Source: Muribaculaceae bacterium
GTDB taxonomy: Bacteria > Bacteroidota > Bacteroidia > Bacteroidales > Muribaculaceae
Reading direction: 5' to 3'
DNA length: 64,000 bases
NCBI GenBank assembly: GCA_022510425.1
Contig: JAFLTO010000004.1
Location: 124,001-188,000 of the forward strand
Every line of letters starts with the position of its first letter. Positions within the stretch are counted from its first letter, which is position 1. The notes under the pieces were generated by a model. The model was not told the origin of the DNA. It saw nothing but the letters and a program-made list of their open reading frames with translations, and did not search any database. Shown in pieces: positions 43,514-53,814 of the stretch. A program made the position numbers and the translations under genes.

Positions 43514-45662
43514 GTTTTTTGATAATGACATAAAATTCCTGAAGGGAGTGGGTGAGGCTCGTGCCAATACCCTCTCGAAAGAGACGGGGGTTGCGAATTT
43601 TCGCGACCTCCTTTACTATTTCCCTTTCCGTCATGTTGACCGCAGTCGATTTTACCAAATTGCCGATCTTCAAGGTGAGGATCTTCCGGCTTTACAAATC
43701 AAGGGCCAGTTTATAAGTTTCTCATCCGAGGGAGAAGGTGCAAGGAAAAGACTTAGAGGGCTCTTTACAGATGGCCGGAAAATGATTGAAACCGTTTGGT
43801 TCAATAATCTTAAATATTTTTCTTCACAATATAAGCCCGGAGTGGAATATGTGATCTTCGGTAAACCCTCTCTTTATCATAATATTTATTCCATAGCGCA
43901 TCCTGAAGTGGAAATTTACAACCCTGAAAAACCTCCTATCGGTTTTAGGGGTGTATACACTATCACAGAAGGTTTAAGAAAAAAGGGATTTAGTGTCCTC
44001 ACTTTCCGCCGAATGGTGGAAGAAGTGATAAAGAATCCGGGGTTCCGGTCCCTTCCTGAGACTCTGCCCTCTGAAATAATGCAACGTTATCATCTCATGC
44101 CACTGAAAGAGGCATTGGTTAATATGCATTTTCCCCAATCCCACGAAACTTTGCAGAAAGCCATAGAAAGGTTCAAGTTTGAGGAATTATATTATATCGA
44201 ATTGAATATTCTAAGGTTTTCAATGGAACGTGGCGCCAAGATTAAGGGATATCCATTCAGTAAAATAGGAGAGAAGTTCAATGGATTTTATGCCAATGGA
44301 TTGCCCTTTGAATTGACCGGCGCTCAGAAACGAGTGCTCAAGGAAATATGGAAGGATATGAAGGGGGGGCGACAAATGAACCGCCTTCTTCAAGGGGACG
44401 TGGGCTCCGGGAAAACCATGGTGGCTTTCTTAACTTGTCTTATGGCTATTGACAACGGGTTCCAGACGGCAATCATGGCTCCCACCGAAATATTGGCTAC
44501 ACAACATTATGAAACCATCAGTAATTGGGCCCTTAAATGTGGAGTTTCTGTGGCTCTATTAACCGGTAGTACTCGGCAAAAGGATAGAAAACTGATACAT
44601 GCAGCTTTGCAAAATGGTTCTCTTGATATACTGATTGGTACTCATGCTCTCATTGAAGATAATGTGCAGTTTCAAAAATTGGGTACTGTTGTCATTGATG
44701 AACAACACCGTTTTGGTGTCGCACAACGGGCTAAAATGTGGAAGAAGGGAGACACGGCTCCCCATATGTTGGTGATGACAGCCACTCCCATACCTCGCAC
44801 TTTGGCTATGACTGTTTACGGGGACTTGGATGTATCGGTAATCGATGAGTTGCCACCCGGGAGAACCCCCATTAATACTCTTGTGAGATGGGATAGCTCG
44901 AGGGTTGAGGTTGACAACCTTATCTTCAGTCAATTAAAACAGGGGAGGCAGGTTTATATCGTATATCCTTTGATCCAGGATAATGAAAAGCTCGATCTTA
45001 AGAGCCTTGAACTCGGGTACCAACGTGCATGTGACACCTTTGTGGGTTATAAGGTTTGCTATGTGCATGGCAAGATGAAACCTGAGGAAAAAGAACGGCA
45101 GATGGATCTCTTTGTGAAAGGTGAGGCAAATATAATGGTGGCAACCACTGTGATAGAGGTTGGGGTTAATGTCCCTAATGCCACTGTTATGGTGATTGAG
45201 AATGCTGAGAGATTTGGTCTTTCTCAACTTCATCAATTGAGGGGCAGAGTGGGAAGAGGTGCCAAACAAAGTTATTGTGTATTAATGGGAAAACAGACAT
45301 CGGGTGCTGAGACAAAGAAAAGATTAGCTATAATGGCGGAAACCACAGATGGGTTCCTGATTTCAGAAGCCGATATGAAAATGCGCGGACCGGGTGACAT
45401 GGAAGGAACCATGCAAAGCGGAATGCCATTTACTTTGAGAGTTGCTAATTTGGCTCGTGACGGCCAGATCCTTTCAAGGGCTCGTGAAGCTGCATTGTCA
45501 GTGCTTGCCGGAACAAAATTGCTCCTTTCGCCGGGTGCCTCAGATTCTCCAAATGAAAAAATAAAGCATCCCATAACATTAAATGATAAGGAAATCAATA
45601 TGACGCGCCATGAATTGAGAATGCGGTTCGCCCATTCTATCGATTGGTCTTTGATTTCTTGA
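43506..45662 (+). CDS. recG: ATP-dependent DNA helicase RecG
   Basis: RecG remodels stalled replication forks and Holliday junctions. The N-terminal wedge/OB domain covers about residues 1-250 (GVGEARANTLSKETG near the start). Helicase motifs follow: Walker A LLQGDVGSGKTMVA near 297, DEQH box VVIDEQHRFGVAQRAK near 397, TATPIPRT, and VIEVGVNVPNATVM with QLRGRVGRG for motifs V-VI. The protein is 718 residues, as usual. It overlaps ispD by 8 bases, so translation is coupled in the cluster. Confidence 0.96.
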   Translation: MPEFFDNDIKFLKGVGEARANTLSKETGVANFRDLLYYFPFRHVDRSRFYQIADLQGEDLPALQIKGQFISFSSEGEGARKRLRGLFTDGRKMIETVWFNNLKYFSSQYKPGVEYVIFGKPSLYHNIYSIAHPEVEIYNPEKPPIGFRGVYTITEGLRKKGFSVLTFRRMVEEVIKNPGFRSLPETLPSEIMQRYHLMPLKEALVNMHFPQSHETLQKAIERFKFEELYYIELNILRFSMERGAKIKGYPFSKIGEKFNGFYANGLPFELTGAQKRVLKEIWKDMKGGRQMNRLLQGDVGSGKTMVAFLTCLMAIDNGFQTAIMAPTEILATQHYETISNWALKCGVSVALLTGSTRQKDRKLIHAALQNGSLDILIGTHALIEDNVQFQKLGTVVIDEQHRFGVAQRAKMWKKGDTAPHMLVMTATPIPRTLAMTVYGDLDVSVIDELPPGRTPINTLVRWDSSRVEVDNLIFSQLKQGRQVYIVYPLIQDNEKLDLKSLELGYQRACDTFVGYKVCYVHGKMKPEEKERQMDLFVKGEANIMVATTVIEVGVNVPNATVMVIENAERFGLSQLHQLRGRVGRGAKQSYCVLMGKQTSGAETKKRLAIMAETTDGFLISEADMKMRGPGDMEGTMQSGMPFTLRVANLARDGQILSRAREAALSVLAGTKLLLSPGASDSPNEKIKHPITLNDKEINMTRHELRMRFAHSIDWSLIS

Positions 45663-45713
45663 CAGTTACTGTTTTAGTGATTTTAAACATAGTCCAACAC
45701 CAACATCAAAGCC

Positions 45714-47054
45714 ATGAAAGAAAAAGAAATATTGGAAGGAATTAAAACCAGACTCGGTATTGAGAATCTCAACGAAATGCAGAAAGAAATGATGGCTATG
45801 GCGACCGAGAGTAGAGACATCATTCTTCTTTCCCCCACGGGTAGTGGAAAGACTTTGGCTTTTACTTTGCCGCTCCTGAAAATGATGAAACCTTCCACAG
45901 GACGAATTCAGTGTGTGGTTATTGCGCCTTCACGTGAACTTGTGATTCAGATTGCCGGGGTGATGCGGGAAGCCGGTAAAATTTTCCGTGTGGTGGCATT
46001 GTATGGTGGACATTCTGTTGAGGATGAAGTGAATTCGCTTAAGGTGACTCCTGATATTGTGGTTGCTACTCCGGGTCGTCTCCTTGACCATTCTGTGAGA
46101 CATAACCTTGAATTATTGCCTGTGAGATTGCTTGTGCTTGATGAATTCGATAAAACTTTGGAACTTGGATTCGAAGAGGAAATGAGCAAACTGATGAAAA
46201 GATTAAAGAATGTCAGCAGAATCATCTTGACTTCAGCAACCAAATCTGACGTGCTTCCTGATTTCCTTAAACTTGATAACCCGGTCACAGTGGATTATTC
46301 TTCTAATTCTTCTGATGTGAGAGAAAGAATGAATATCCGAAAAGTCATCACAGATAGCAATGACAAACTTGATGGACTTTTGACTCTCCTTCATAATATC
46401 AACTATGATAAGGATGCGCTTGAAAAAACTATGATTTTTGTAAATCATAGAGAGAGTGCCGAACGTGTTTATGAGTTCCTACGTAAAAATAAAGTGGCAG
46501 CTGTGTTATATCATGGTGCTTTGGAACAAAAAGACAGGGAGACGGCGGTGGCCCTCTTCAATAGCGGTGCACGTCCGGTGTTGATTGCAACCGACTTGGC
46601 TGCAAGAGGCCTGGATATAGAAAAAGTGAAGTCGGTGATACACTATCATCAACCACTCACAGAAGAATCTTTTGTGCATAGAAATGGTAGGACTGCACGT
46701 GTGGATGAGGAAGGAGATGTGTATCTCTTGGTAGGTCCCGAGGAACAACTAAAGGAGTTTGTAAATCCTGATGGCGATTTTGTCCTCGATTCCAATAAGA
46801 AAGCTGACCTTTCACAAAAATTCATGACCCTATATATTTCGGGAGGCAAACGAGAAAAGTTATCTCGAGGTGACATCCTGGGATTCTTAATAAAAGAATG
46901 TAATGTCGCTGCTTCAGATATAGGAAAGATAAATGTCTTCGATCATTATTCTCTGGTGGCAGTCAAAGAAAAGTCAGTGCCCGAAATATTGAATATGGCT
47001 GAAGGAAAGAAATTAAAAGGAGAAAAGAGAAAGATAAGGCTTTTGACAAAATGA
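45714..47054 (+). CDS. DEAD-box-type RNA helicase with DbpA-like C-terminal domain
   Basis: This 446-residue helicase has Q motif LNEMQKEM, Walker A LSPTGSGKT near residue 45, TPGRLLD, motif III SAT, ATDLAARGLD and HRNGRTAR. Motif II reads DEFD (VLDEFDKTLELGF) instead of DEAD, while its catalytic Asp-Glu is kept. The C-terminal 75 residues (YISGGKREKLSRGDILGFLI) resemble the DbpA RNA-binding domain, which targets 23S rRNA in DbpA. A role in ribosome assembly is therefore inferred. The nifJ promoter overlaps its 3' end. Confidence 0.9.
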   Translation: MKEKEILEGIKTRLGIENLNEMQKEMMAMATESRDIILLSPTGSGKTLAFTLPLLKMMKPSTGRIQCVVIAPSRELVIQIAGVMREAGKIFRVVALYGGHSVEDEVNSLKVTPDIVVATPGRLLDHSVRHNLELLPVRLLVLDEFDKTLELGFEEEMSKLMKRLKNVSRIILTSATKSDVLPDFLKLDNPVTVDYSSNSSDVRERMNIRKVITDSNDKLDGLLTLLHNINYDKDALEKTMIFVNHRESAERVYEFLRKNKVAAVLYHGALEQKDRETAVALFNSGARPVLIATDLAARGLDIEKVKSVIHYHQPLTEESFVHRNGRTARVDEEGDVYLLVGPEEQLKEFVNPDGDFVLDSNKKADLSQKFMTLYISGGKREKLSRGDILGFLIKECNVAASDIGKINVFDHYSLVAVKEKSVPEILNMAEGKKLKGEKRKIRLLTK

Positions 47055-47073
47055 TTGAAATTTCTTATCTTTG
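47043..47073 (+). promoter_or_regulatory. Promoter of nifJ
   Basis: TTG (47043-47045), 20 bases and TATCTTTG (47066-47073) match the Bacteroidetes consensus closely. The -33 element lies within the last codons of the helicase gene. The leader is about 70 bases. Confidence 0.75.
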
Positions 47074-47151
47074 CACCTTAAGTGTAAGCGTAAGATAAAC
47101 CACATTAAAGAATAGAAACAAAATAACTTAAAACTAAATAAAACATAAACT

Positions 47152-50100
47152 ATGAGCAAAGCAAAGCAATTCCTGACATGCGATGGCAACCAGGCTGCTG
47201 CGCATATCAGCTATATGTTTACAGAGGTTGCGGCTATTTATCCTATCACCCCCTCTTCCACAATGGCTGAATATGTTGATGATTGGTCGGCAGCCGGAAG
47301 AAAGAACATTTTTGGCGAAACGGTCACCGTTCAAGAAATGCAGAGTGAAGGGGGTGCTGCAGGTGCAGTACACGGTTCTCTTCAAGCCGGTGCAATGACT
47401 ACTACTTTCACGGCTTCACAAGGTCTTCTCCTTATGATTCCTAACATGTATAAGATTGCAGGTGAACTTCTTCCTTGCGTATTCCATGTTTCTGCTCGTA
47501 CTCTGGCTTCTCATGCCTTGAGTATTTTCGGCGATCATCAAGACGTTATGTCTACTCGACAGACAGGCTTCGCTATGCTTTGTGAAGGTAGTGTGCAGGA
47601 AGTTATGGACCTTGCTGCAGTTGCTCACCTCGCTACTTATAAAAGCCGTGTGCCATTCCTTAACTTCTTCGATGGTTTCCGCACAAGCCACGAAATCCAG
47701 AAGATTGAGGCCATAGATCAAGACGAACTTGCAGGGCTTCTCGATATGAAGGCTGTGGCAGAATTCCGCAACCGCGCTTTGAACCCTGAGGCTCCGGTGG
47801 CCCGCGGTATGGCTGAAAATGGCGACGTTTTCTTCCAGCATCGTGAGGCATGCAATTCATATTATATGGCGGTGCCTGAAATCGTGGAGAAATATATGGA
47901 TGAGGTCTCCAAGATCACCGGTCGTAAATATGGTCTTTTTGATTATTATGGTGATCCTGAAGCCGACAGAGTGATTATAGCCATGGGTTCAGTTACTGAA
48001 TGTATCCGTGAAACTATCGATTATCTTCGTGCAAAAGGTGAGAAAGTGGGTCTCGTAAGTGTTCACTTGTATCGTCCTTTCTCAGCTAAACATTTCCTAT
48101 CGGCCGTTCCTAAGACTGCTAAACGTATCGCAGTTCTTGACAGAACTAAAGAACCGGGTTCAAATGGCGAACCTTTGTATATGGATGTCAAGGAATGCTA
48201 CTATGGTAAGGATAATGCTCCATTGATAGTGGGTGGACGTTATGGTTTAAGTTCAAAAGATACCACACCCGCTCAAATACTTTCAGTATACGACAATTTG
48301 AAACTTGCTGAACCAAAGAATGGTTTCACTGTAGGTATCGAGGATGACGTGACTTACCTATCTCTTCCTTTATTGCCTGAGATCAACATTTCTGAAAAGG
48401 GAATGTTCCAAGCTAAATTCTATGGCCTTGGTGCTGATGGTACAGTAGGTGCAAACAAGAACTCTGTCAAGATAATAGGCGATAACACCGACAAATATTG
48501 TCAGGCATATTTTGCCTACGATTCAAAGAAATCAGGCGGTTTCACCTGTTCTCACCTCCGTTTCGGCGATGAACCAATTCGTAGCACCTACTTAGTGAAT
48601 ACTCCTAACTTCGTGGCATGCCACGTTCAGGCTTATCTTCATATGTATGATGTATGCCGTGGTCTACAGCCTAACGGTACTTTCCTATTGAACACAATCT
48701 GGGAAGGTGAAGAACTGGCTAAGAATCTTCCGAACAAAGTGAAGAAACTTTTCGCTAAGAACAATATCACCGTATATTACATGGACGCTTCCAAGATTGC
48801 TCAGGAAATCGGTCTTGGTAATCGTACAAATACAATCCTACAGAGTGCCTTCTTCCGTATCACAGAAGTTATTCCTGTTGATCTTGCTGTTGAGCAGATG
48901 AAGAAATTTATTGTGAAGAGTTATGGCAAGAAAGGTGAGAACATCGTTAATATGAACTATGCGGCAGTTGATCGTGGCGGTGAGTATAAGAAACTTGATG
49001 TAGATCCGGCTTGGGCTAACCTTCCGGACGACGAAAAGGTTGAAAAGAACGTGCCGGAATTCATCAGTAATGTGGTCTTCCCGATCAATGCCCAGGATGG
49101 TGACCTTCTTCCTGTTTCTGCCTTCAAGGATGATGCGGATGGAACATGGCAACAAGGCACTGCACGTTATGAAAAACGTGGTGTAGCTGCTTTTGTGCCG
49201 GAATGGTTGCCTGAAAACTGTATACAGTGTAACAAGTGTGCTTATGTTTGTCCTCACGCTGCAATTCGTCCTTTCGTGCTTGATGCCAAAGAAATGGAAA
49301 ATGCCCCATTTGGCGAAGACCATTCTTTACCCGCTATCGGTAAGCAATTTGCCGGTATGAGATTCGTGCAGCAAGTTGACGTGCTCGACTGTCTGGGTTG
49401 CGGAAACTGTGTTGACGTATGTCCCGGTAAGAAGGGAGAAAAGGCTCTCGTGATGAAACATGAGGAAAGCCAGCTCGACCAACAGAAGAATTGGGATTAT
49501 TGTGTAAACGAAGTGGCTTCTAAACAAAATCTCGTTGATATCAGAGCTAATGTTAAGAACAGCCAGTTCGCCACTCCTCTCTTTGAATTCTCAGGAGCTT
49601 GTTCAGGTTGCGGTGAAACTCCATATGTGAAACTTATTACCCAACTTTACGGTGACCATGAAATTGTGGCCAATGCAACCGGTTGTAGTTCTATCTATTC
49701 CGGCTCTGTTCCTTCCACTCCATATTGTAAAGATGAAAAAGGTCACGGACCTGCTTGGGCTAACTCTCTCTTCGAAGACTTCTGCGAGTTTGGTTTAGGT
49801 ATGCATGTAGCATATGAAAAGATGCGTGCTCGCCTTGAAGATCTTTGCCATAAGATAGATAAATGCACAGAATGTTCCGACAGCGTGAAGGCCACAGCAA
49901 AGGCATGGCTTGATGTTAAGGAAGATGGTGACAAGAGCCGCGAAGCCGGACAAAAATTTGTTGCCGAAGCTGAAGCTTGTGGATGCGAATTGTGCAAGAA
50001 AGTTGTTGATTTAAAGAACTATCTCACTAAGCGTAGCCAATGGATCATAGGTGGTGACGGCGCAAGCTACGATATAGGTTATGGTGGTCTTGACCATGTG

Positions 50101-50742
50101 ATTGCCTCCGGTAAGAATGTAAATATTCTTGTTCTCGATACTGAGGTTTACTCAAATACAGGTGGTCAATCTTCAAAATCAACTCCTATTGCAGCTATTG
50201 CGAAGTTTGCAGCTGCCGGTAAGAGAATAAGGAAGAAAGACCTCGGTTTGATGGCTACAACTTATGGTTATGTTTATGTGGCTCAGATTGCTATGGGTGC
50301 AGACAATGCCCAGACTTTGAAAGCTCTCCGTGAAGCTGAAGCTTATGATGGCCCGTCGTTGGTTATTGCGTATGCTCCTTGTATCAACCATGGTATTAAA
50401 GCCGGTATGGGAAGGGCTCAGGAAGAAGAAAGAAAAGCTGTTGAATGTGGCTACTGGCAGCTTTGGCGTTATAATCCGGACAACGAACTCAGCGGTACAA
50501 ATCCTTTCACTCTGGATAGCAAAGAACCGGATTGGAGCAAATTCAAGGATTATCTCAAAGGTGAGGTTCGTTTCGCATCTCTCTTCAAGATGCAACCCGA
50601 AGAGGCTGAAGAACTTTTCCAGGCGGCCGAAGATAACGCTCGCTGGCGCTACAACAACTACAAACGTCTTTCTGTAGCTAACTGGGGAGTGGATCCTGAA
50701 CTCTCTGCCGATGAAAAAGAGGTACGTAAAGTTCAGCCATAA
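47152..50742 (+). CDS. nifJ: Pyruvate:ferredoxin (flavodoxin) oxidoreductase
   Basis: This 1196-residue single-chain enzyme oxidises pyruvate to acetyl-CoA and CO2 with reduction of ferredoxin or flavodoxin, central in anaerobes. Domains in order: pyrimidine-binding N-terminal domain (YPITPSSTMAEY near residue 27), transketolase-like domain II, a gamma-type domain (FYGLGADGTVGANKNSVKII), the EKR linker, two 4Fe-4S clusters (CIQCNKCAYVCP near 690 and CLGCGNCVDVCP near 747), and the TPP domain with the proximal cluster Cys in SGACSGCGETP and WIIGGDGASYDIGYGG. It has its own strong promoter and terminator. Confidence 0.97.
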   Translation: MSKAKQFLTCDGNQAAAHISYMFTEVAAIYPITPSSTMAEYVDDWSAAGRKNIFGETVTVQEMQSEGGAAGAVHGSLQAGAMTTTFTASQGLLLMIPNMYKIAGELLPCVFHVSARTLASHALSIFGDHQDVMSTRQTGFAMLCEGSVQEVMDLAAVAHLATYKSRVPFLNFFDGFRTSHEIQKIEAIDQDELAGLLDMKAVAEFRNRALNPEAPVARGMAENGDVFFQHREACNSYYMAVPEIVEKYMDEVSKITGRKYGLFDYYGDPEADRVIIAMGSVTECIRETIDYLRAKGEKVGLVSVHLYRPFSAKHFLSAVPKTAKRIAVLDRTKEPGSNGEPLYMDVKECYYGKDNAPLIVGGRYGLSSKDTTPAQILSVYDNLKLAEPKNGFTVGIEDDVTYLSLPLLPEINISEKGMFQAKFYGLGADGTVGANKNSVKIIGDNTDKYCQAYFAYDSKKSGGFTCSHLRFGDEPIRSTYLVNTPNFVACHVQAYLHMYDVCRGLQPNGTFLLNTIWEGEELAKNLPNKVKKLFAKNNITVYYMDASKIAQEIGLGNRTNTILQSAFFRITEVIPVDLAVEQMKKFIVKSYGKKGENIVNMNYAAVDRGGEYKKLDVDPAWANLPDDEKVEKNVPEFISNVVFPINAQDGDLLPVSAFKDDADGTWQQGTARYEKRGVAAFVPEWLPENCIQCNKCAYVCPHAAIRPFVLDAKEMENAPFGEDHSLPAIGKQFAGMRFVQQVDVLDCLGCGNCVDVCPGKKGEKALVMKHEESQLDQQKNWDYCVNEVASKQNLVDIRANVKNSQFATPLFEFSGACSGCGETPYVKLITQLYGDHEIVANATGCSSIYSGSVPSTPYCKDEKGHGPAWANSLFEDFCEFGLGMHVAYEKMRARLEDLCHKIDKCTECSDSVKATAKAWLDVKEDGDKSREAGQKFVAEAEACGCELCKKVVDLKNYLTKRSQWIIGGDGASYDIGYGGLDHVIASGKNVNILVLDTEVYSNTGGQSSKSTPIAAIAKFAAAGKRIRKKDLGLMATTYGYVYVAQIAMGADNAQTLKALREAEAYDGPSLVIAYAPCINHGIKAGMGRAQEEERKAVECGYWQLWRYNPDNELSGTNPFTLDSKEPDWSKFKDYLKGEVRFASLFKMQPEEAEELFQAAEDNARWRYNNYKRLSVANWGVDPELSADEKEVRKVQP

Positions 50743-50778
50743 GCATTTGAGTTAAACAATCAACTAAATAAGTATTTA

Positions 50779-50814
50779 AAAGGGATGGAACGACTTTGTT
50801 CCATCCCTTTTTTC
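50779..50814 (+). terminator. Strong terminator after nifJ
   Basis: A 13-bp perfect stem (AAAGGGATGGAAC at 50779-50791, GTTCCATCCCTTT at 50798-50810) with a 6-base loop is followed by TTT. Symmetry (A run before, T run after) would let it also serve the convergent flavodoxin-like gene. Confidence 0.9.
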
Positions 50815-50840
50815 AAACTTCCACGAAATGTTGCCAACTT

Positions 50841-51467
50841 TTATCTAATGAAATCAGTACGAGCTTGTCGTTCTTGGAGTGGCAAGCCTCCTTCTTTCTC
50901 TTTTTGTGTTTCTATAGCCTTTAATAAGAAAGCTATGTTGTTGCCAAGGTTTCTCATAGTTTGAAGACCTTCGAGATCTTGTTCCACCTGTTCCTTCGTA
51001 CGTCCGTGAACTTCGTTCCAATATGTGCTTGAAGCGATTGGCATGGAAGAAATGGAGAAGTATTTATTGATATCATCAAAGGTGCTTGTAGATCCTGCTC
51101 TTCGGGATGAAACCACTGTAGCACCAACCTTCATGGTTTTATTGACAGTTGAAATGGTGCTAAAGAAAAGGCGGTCGAGGAAGGAATGTAATTGTCCGTT
51201 AGGTCCGGCATAATAAACAGGAGTTCCAATAATAACTGCATCTGCATCAGCCAATTTGGGTGCCGACTCATTCACGATATCATTGAAAACGCATTTGTGG
51301 TGCTCAAAACAGTAATAGCAACCTATGCACCCTCTGATATCTTTTGTGCCCGCCTCTATCCAATCTGTTTCTATTCCATGTGCTTTCAGCACCTTTTCTA
51401 CTTCCAAAAGTGCTCTTTTAGTACATCCGTCTACATGGGGACTTCCATTGATAAATAATGCTTTCAT
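50841..51467 (-). CDS. Flavodoxin-like NAD(P)H-dependent FMN oxidoreductase
   Basis: This 208-residue protein has the FMN phosphate-binding loop NGSPHVDGCTKRAL at residues 7-20 and the iron-sulfur flavoprotein-like Cys cluster GCIGCYYCFEHHKCVF at about 47-62, then ADAVIIGTPVYY. Such proteins reduce quinones or other electron acceptors, and the Cys set may hold a 4Fe-4S cluster. It is convergent with nifJ and ends close to its terminator. The physiological substrate is unknown. Confidence 0.88.
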   Translation of the reverse strand: MKALFINGSPHVDGCTKRALLEVEKVLKAHGIETDWIEAGTKDIRGCIGCYYCFEHHKCVFNDIVNESAPKLADADAVIIGTPVYYAGPNGQLHSFLDRLFFSTISTVNKTMKVGATVVSSRRAGSTSTFDDINKYFSISSMPIASSTYWNEVHGRTKEQVEQDLEGLQTMRNLGNNIAFLLKAIETQKEKEGGLPLQERQARTDFIR

Positions 51468-51508
51468 AATATTTTAATAACTATTAGGTTTTAGTTTTTA
51501 AGATTTTA

Positions 51509-51516
51509 CAAATTTA
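51509..51516 (-). promoter_or_regulatory. Candidate -7 element for the flavodoxin-like gene
   Basis: TAAATTTG on the minus strand lies 42 bases upstream of the ATG at 51467 and fits the Bacteroidetes consensus. The remaining 340-base divergent region to 51808 shows no clear promoter for the RecD2-like gene and no other feature. Confidence 0.5.
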
Positions 51517-51808
51517 AAGATTTTGGAAATAACTCCTCCTCCTTTAAATTTAAATATATAATCATTTGATTAAAAGTTTACACTTTCCTACTACAATCCC
51601 TGCATCTTCAGTTTCTTTTCTTTAGCCTTTTCTCATCCTGCTAAGTTTATGAAAAGTAGATTTGAATGAAATTTAAATATCCGGAAAGCTATCTTTTATG
51701 ATAATTATCTGGGATCTCTTTTCGTGTAAACATATTTCAACCAATAAATTTATTTATCAAACCAGCTAAAAGAAGGATTGTTTATTTTATATAGGAAAGT
51801 TATATATC

Positions 51809-53728
51809 ATGATAAAAGCAGAAATAAATAAATTTACTTTAGATGGTCTTGAGGCTTTCTTGGCAAGTGGTTACACTAAAGGAATAGGGAAAGTATTCGC
51901 AAAAAAGATTGTGGAAAAGTTTGGTGAAGATATTCTAAATCAGGATTTTGATTTTAGTGTGAAACTTAAGGAAATTCCCGGTCTTGGAGAAAATAAAATA
52001 AATGAGTTTGTAGAAAGTATAAATAGTTTGAAAGTACCTGTACCTCTCATGGTGTTCTTATTTTCCTCCGGATTGAAAGATGTCGAGGTGGAGAAAATCG
52101 TATCCCACTATGGTAAAAGACTGGAGAAAGTGCTGATTTGGGATCCGTATGACATGGTTGAGAATGTTTGGAAATTATCATTCTTTACAGCAGATAAAAT
52201 CGGCAGGTTTTTGAATATTCCCGTCGACGATCCAAGAAGATTACGAGGTGCGATACTTACAGCAGTGAAATTCTACGCTGAAGAAGGGAATATGTTTGCC
52301 ACAGAGGCACAAGCCTTGCAGACAGCTTCAAGACTAAGTAAAGTTGAAGAAGATAAAATAAAGCCGGAAATTGAGACTTTGATTGATAATGAACGTATTA
52401 TCAAAAGTCTTGACGGTTTATATCTTCCCGTTTATTTTAAAGCTGAAGAGGAGGCGGCAGAAAAAATAAAAACACTGATTGGGAAAAAGGAGGAAATTAT
52501 TGAATATGTTCCTATACCTGAAAAGGATATCTATGGAAATAAATTAAACGAAGACCAAAGGAAGGCTATTGAAACTGTGTTGAAAAATAAGGTTACCATT
52601 ATTACCGGAGGTCCGGGCACTGGCAAAACAACAACAGTTAAAGGCATAATTAATCTTCTCTTGGGAATGGATAAAAAAGTTGTTCTTGCAGCTCCAACCG
52701 GCCGTGCTGCAAAAAGAATGTCGGATCTCACAGGCGAGGAAGCGAAAACTATCCACAGGCTTCTGGGATATTCAATGGGAAGAGGATATAAGAACAAACA
52801 TTTCGACACAGATATATTGGTTATTGATGAGGCATCAATGTTGGAACAGGTATTGTTCAATCACCTTCTTCAAGCGTTGAAGGATGAGACAAAGGTTGTG
52901 CTGGTAGGTGATACTGATCAGTTGCCTGCTATAGGTGCGGGGAATGTCCTCAATGATATGATAGAATCAGGAGAAATACCGGTAATTAATCTTACTGAGA
53001 ATTTCCGTCAGAGAGAAGGAAGTCTTATCGCAGCAAATGCTTCGGCCATAAAAGATGGAGAGTTGCCCGATAAAGTTCCCAGCAATGATTTCATTTTCGT
53101 AGAGGAAAAAAATACCAAGAATATACATGACAGATTGCTCTCTCTTGTCTCTGTGGAAATACCATCCTACACTGGAATCCTGCCTAAAGATATCCAGGTT
53201 GTGACTCCTCAGCAGGAGGGTCCCCTGGGAGCAAAACAACTTAACATAGATCTTCAAGAAAGAATTAATCCTAATGCACCGGAGTTAAAAAGGGGATTGA
53301 AAAGATTCAGGTTAGGTGACAGAGTGATGCAAACTTCCAATTCTTCTCAAAGAAATATATATAATGGTGAGGTAGGATGGATTTCTAATTTGAATCAGGA
53401 GGAAAAATTTTTGGAAGTCACTTTTAATGATGGTAAGAAATCGATTTATAATATAAAAGATCTTAGTGAACTTTCTTTGGCTTATGCCACTACTGTCCAC
53501 AAACTTCAAGGCTCGGAGACCGATTATATGGTAATGGCTGTCACTACGGAACATAGACCTATGTTATATAGGAACCTGCTTTACACGGGAATAAGCCGTG
53601 CAAAAAAATTGTGTGTGATAATAGGTGAGGAGAAAGCCTTGGAAACCGCTATCGCAAACAAAGAGAAATCTCATCGAAATTCTAATTTCAAACTCCGCCT
53701 CCAACAATCCTCTTCCCAATTAACCTGA
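51809..53728 (+). CDS. RecD2-like SF1B DNA helicase
   Basis: This 639-residue helicase has an N-terminal helical region with helix-hairpin-helix-like segments (TKGIGKVFAKKIVEKFGEDI and IPGLGENKINEF), as in RecD2. Walker A TGGPGTGKTTTVKG is near residue 265, Walker B VIDEASMLE near 342, and the C-terminal UvrD-like fold has YATTVHKLQGSETDYMV and YTGISRAK. RecD2 proteins without RecBC are 5'-3' helicases in DNA repair. It is shorter than typical RecD2 (about 720 residues) and has no operon partners here. Confidence 0.9.
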   Translation: MIKAEINKFTLDGLEAFLASGYTKGIGKVFAKKIVEKFGEDILNQDFDFSVKLKEIPGLGENKINEFVESINSLKVPVPLMVFLFSSGLKDVEVEKIVSHYGKRLEKVLIWDPYDMVENVWKLSFFTADKIGRFLNIPVDDPRRLRGAILTAVKFYAEEGNMFATEAQALQTASRLSKVEEDKIKPEIETLIDNERIIKSLDGLYLPVYFKAEEEAAEKIKTLIGKKEEIIEYVPIPEKDIYGNKLNEDQRKAIETVLKNKVTIITGGPGTGKTTTVKGIINLLLGMDKKVVLAAPTGRAAKRMSDLTGEEAKTIHRLLGYSMGRGYKNKHFDTDILVIDEASMLEQVLFNHLLQALKDETKVVLVGDTDQLPAIGAGNVLNDMIESGEIPVINLTENFRQREGSLIAANASAIKDGELPDKVPSNDFIFVEEKNTKNIHDRLLSLVSVEIPSYTGILPKDIQVVTPQQEGPLGAKQLNIDLQERINPNAPELKRGLKRFRLGDRVMQTSNSSQRNIYNGEVGWISNLNQEEKFLEVTFNDGKKSIYNIKDLSELSLAYATTVHKLQGSETDYMVMAVTTEHRPMLYRNLLYTGISRAKKLCVIIGEEKALETAIANKEKSHRNSNFKLRLQQSSSQLT

Positions 53729-53763
53729 TTAAACTTGAAAAGTGGATTCTCAATAATATTGAT

Positions 53764-53771
53764 TAACTTTG
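53764..53771 (+). promoter_or_regulatory. -7 element of the BspA-like gene
   Basis: TAACTTTG fits the consensus and lies 44 bases upstream of the ATG at 53815. The nearest suitable TTG is 26 bases further upstream, longer than ideal. Confidence 0.5.
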
Positions 53772-53814
53772 CATTTTCCATCCATCTTAAGAAATCAAAT
53801 TTTACCAAAATATC

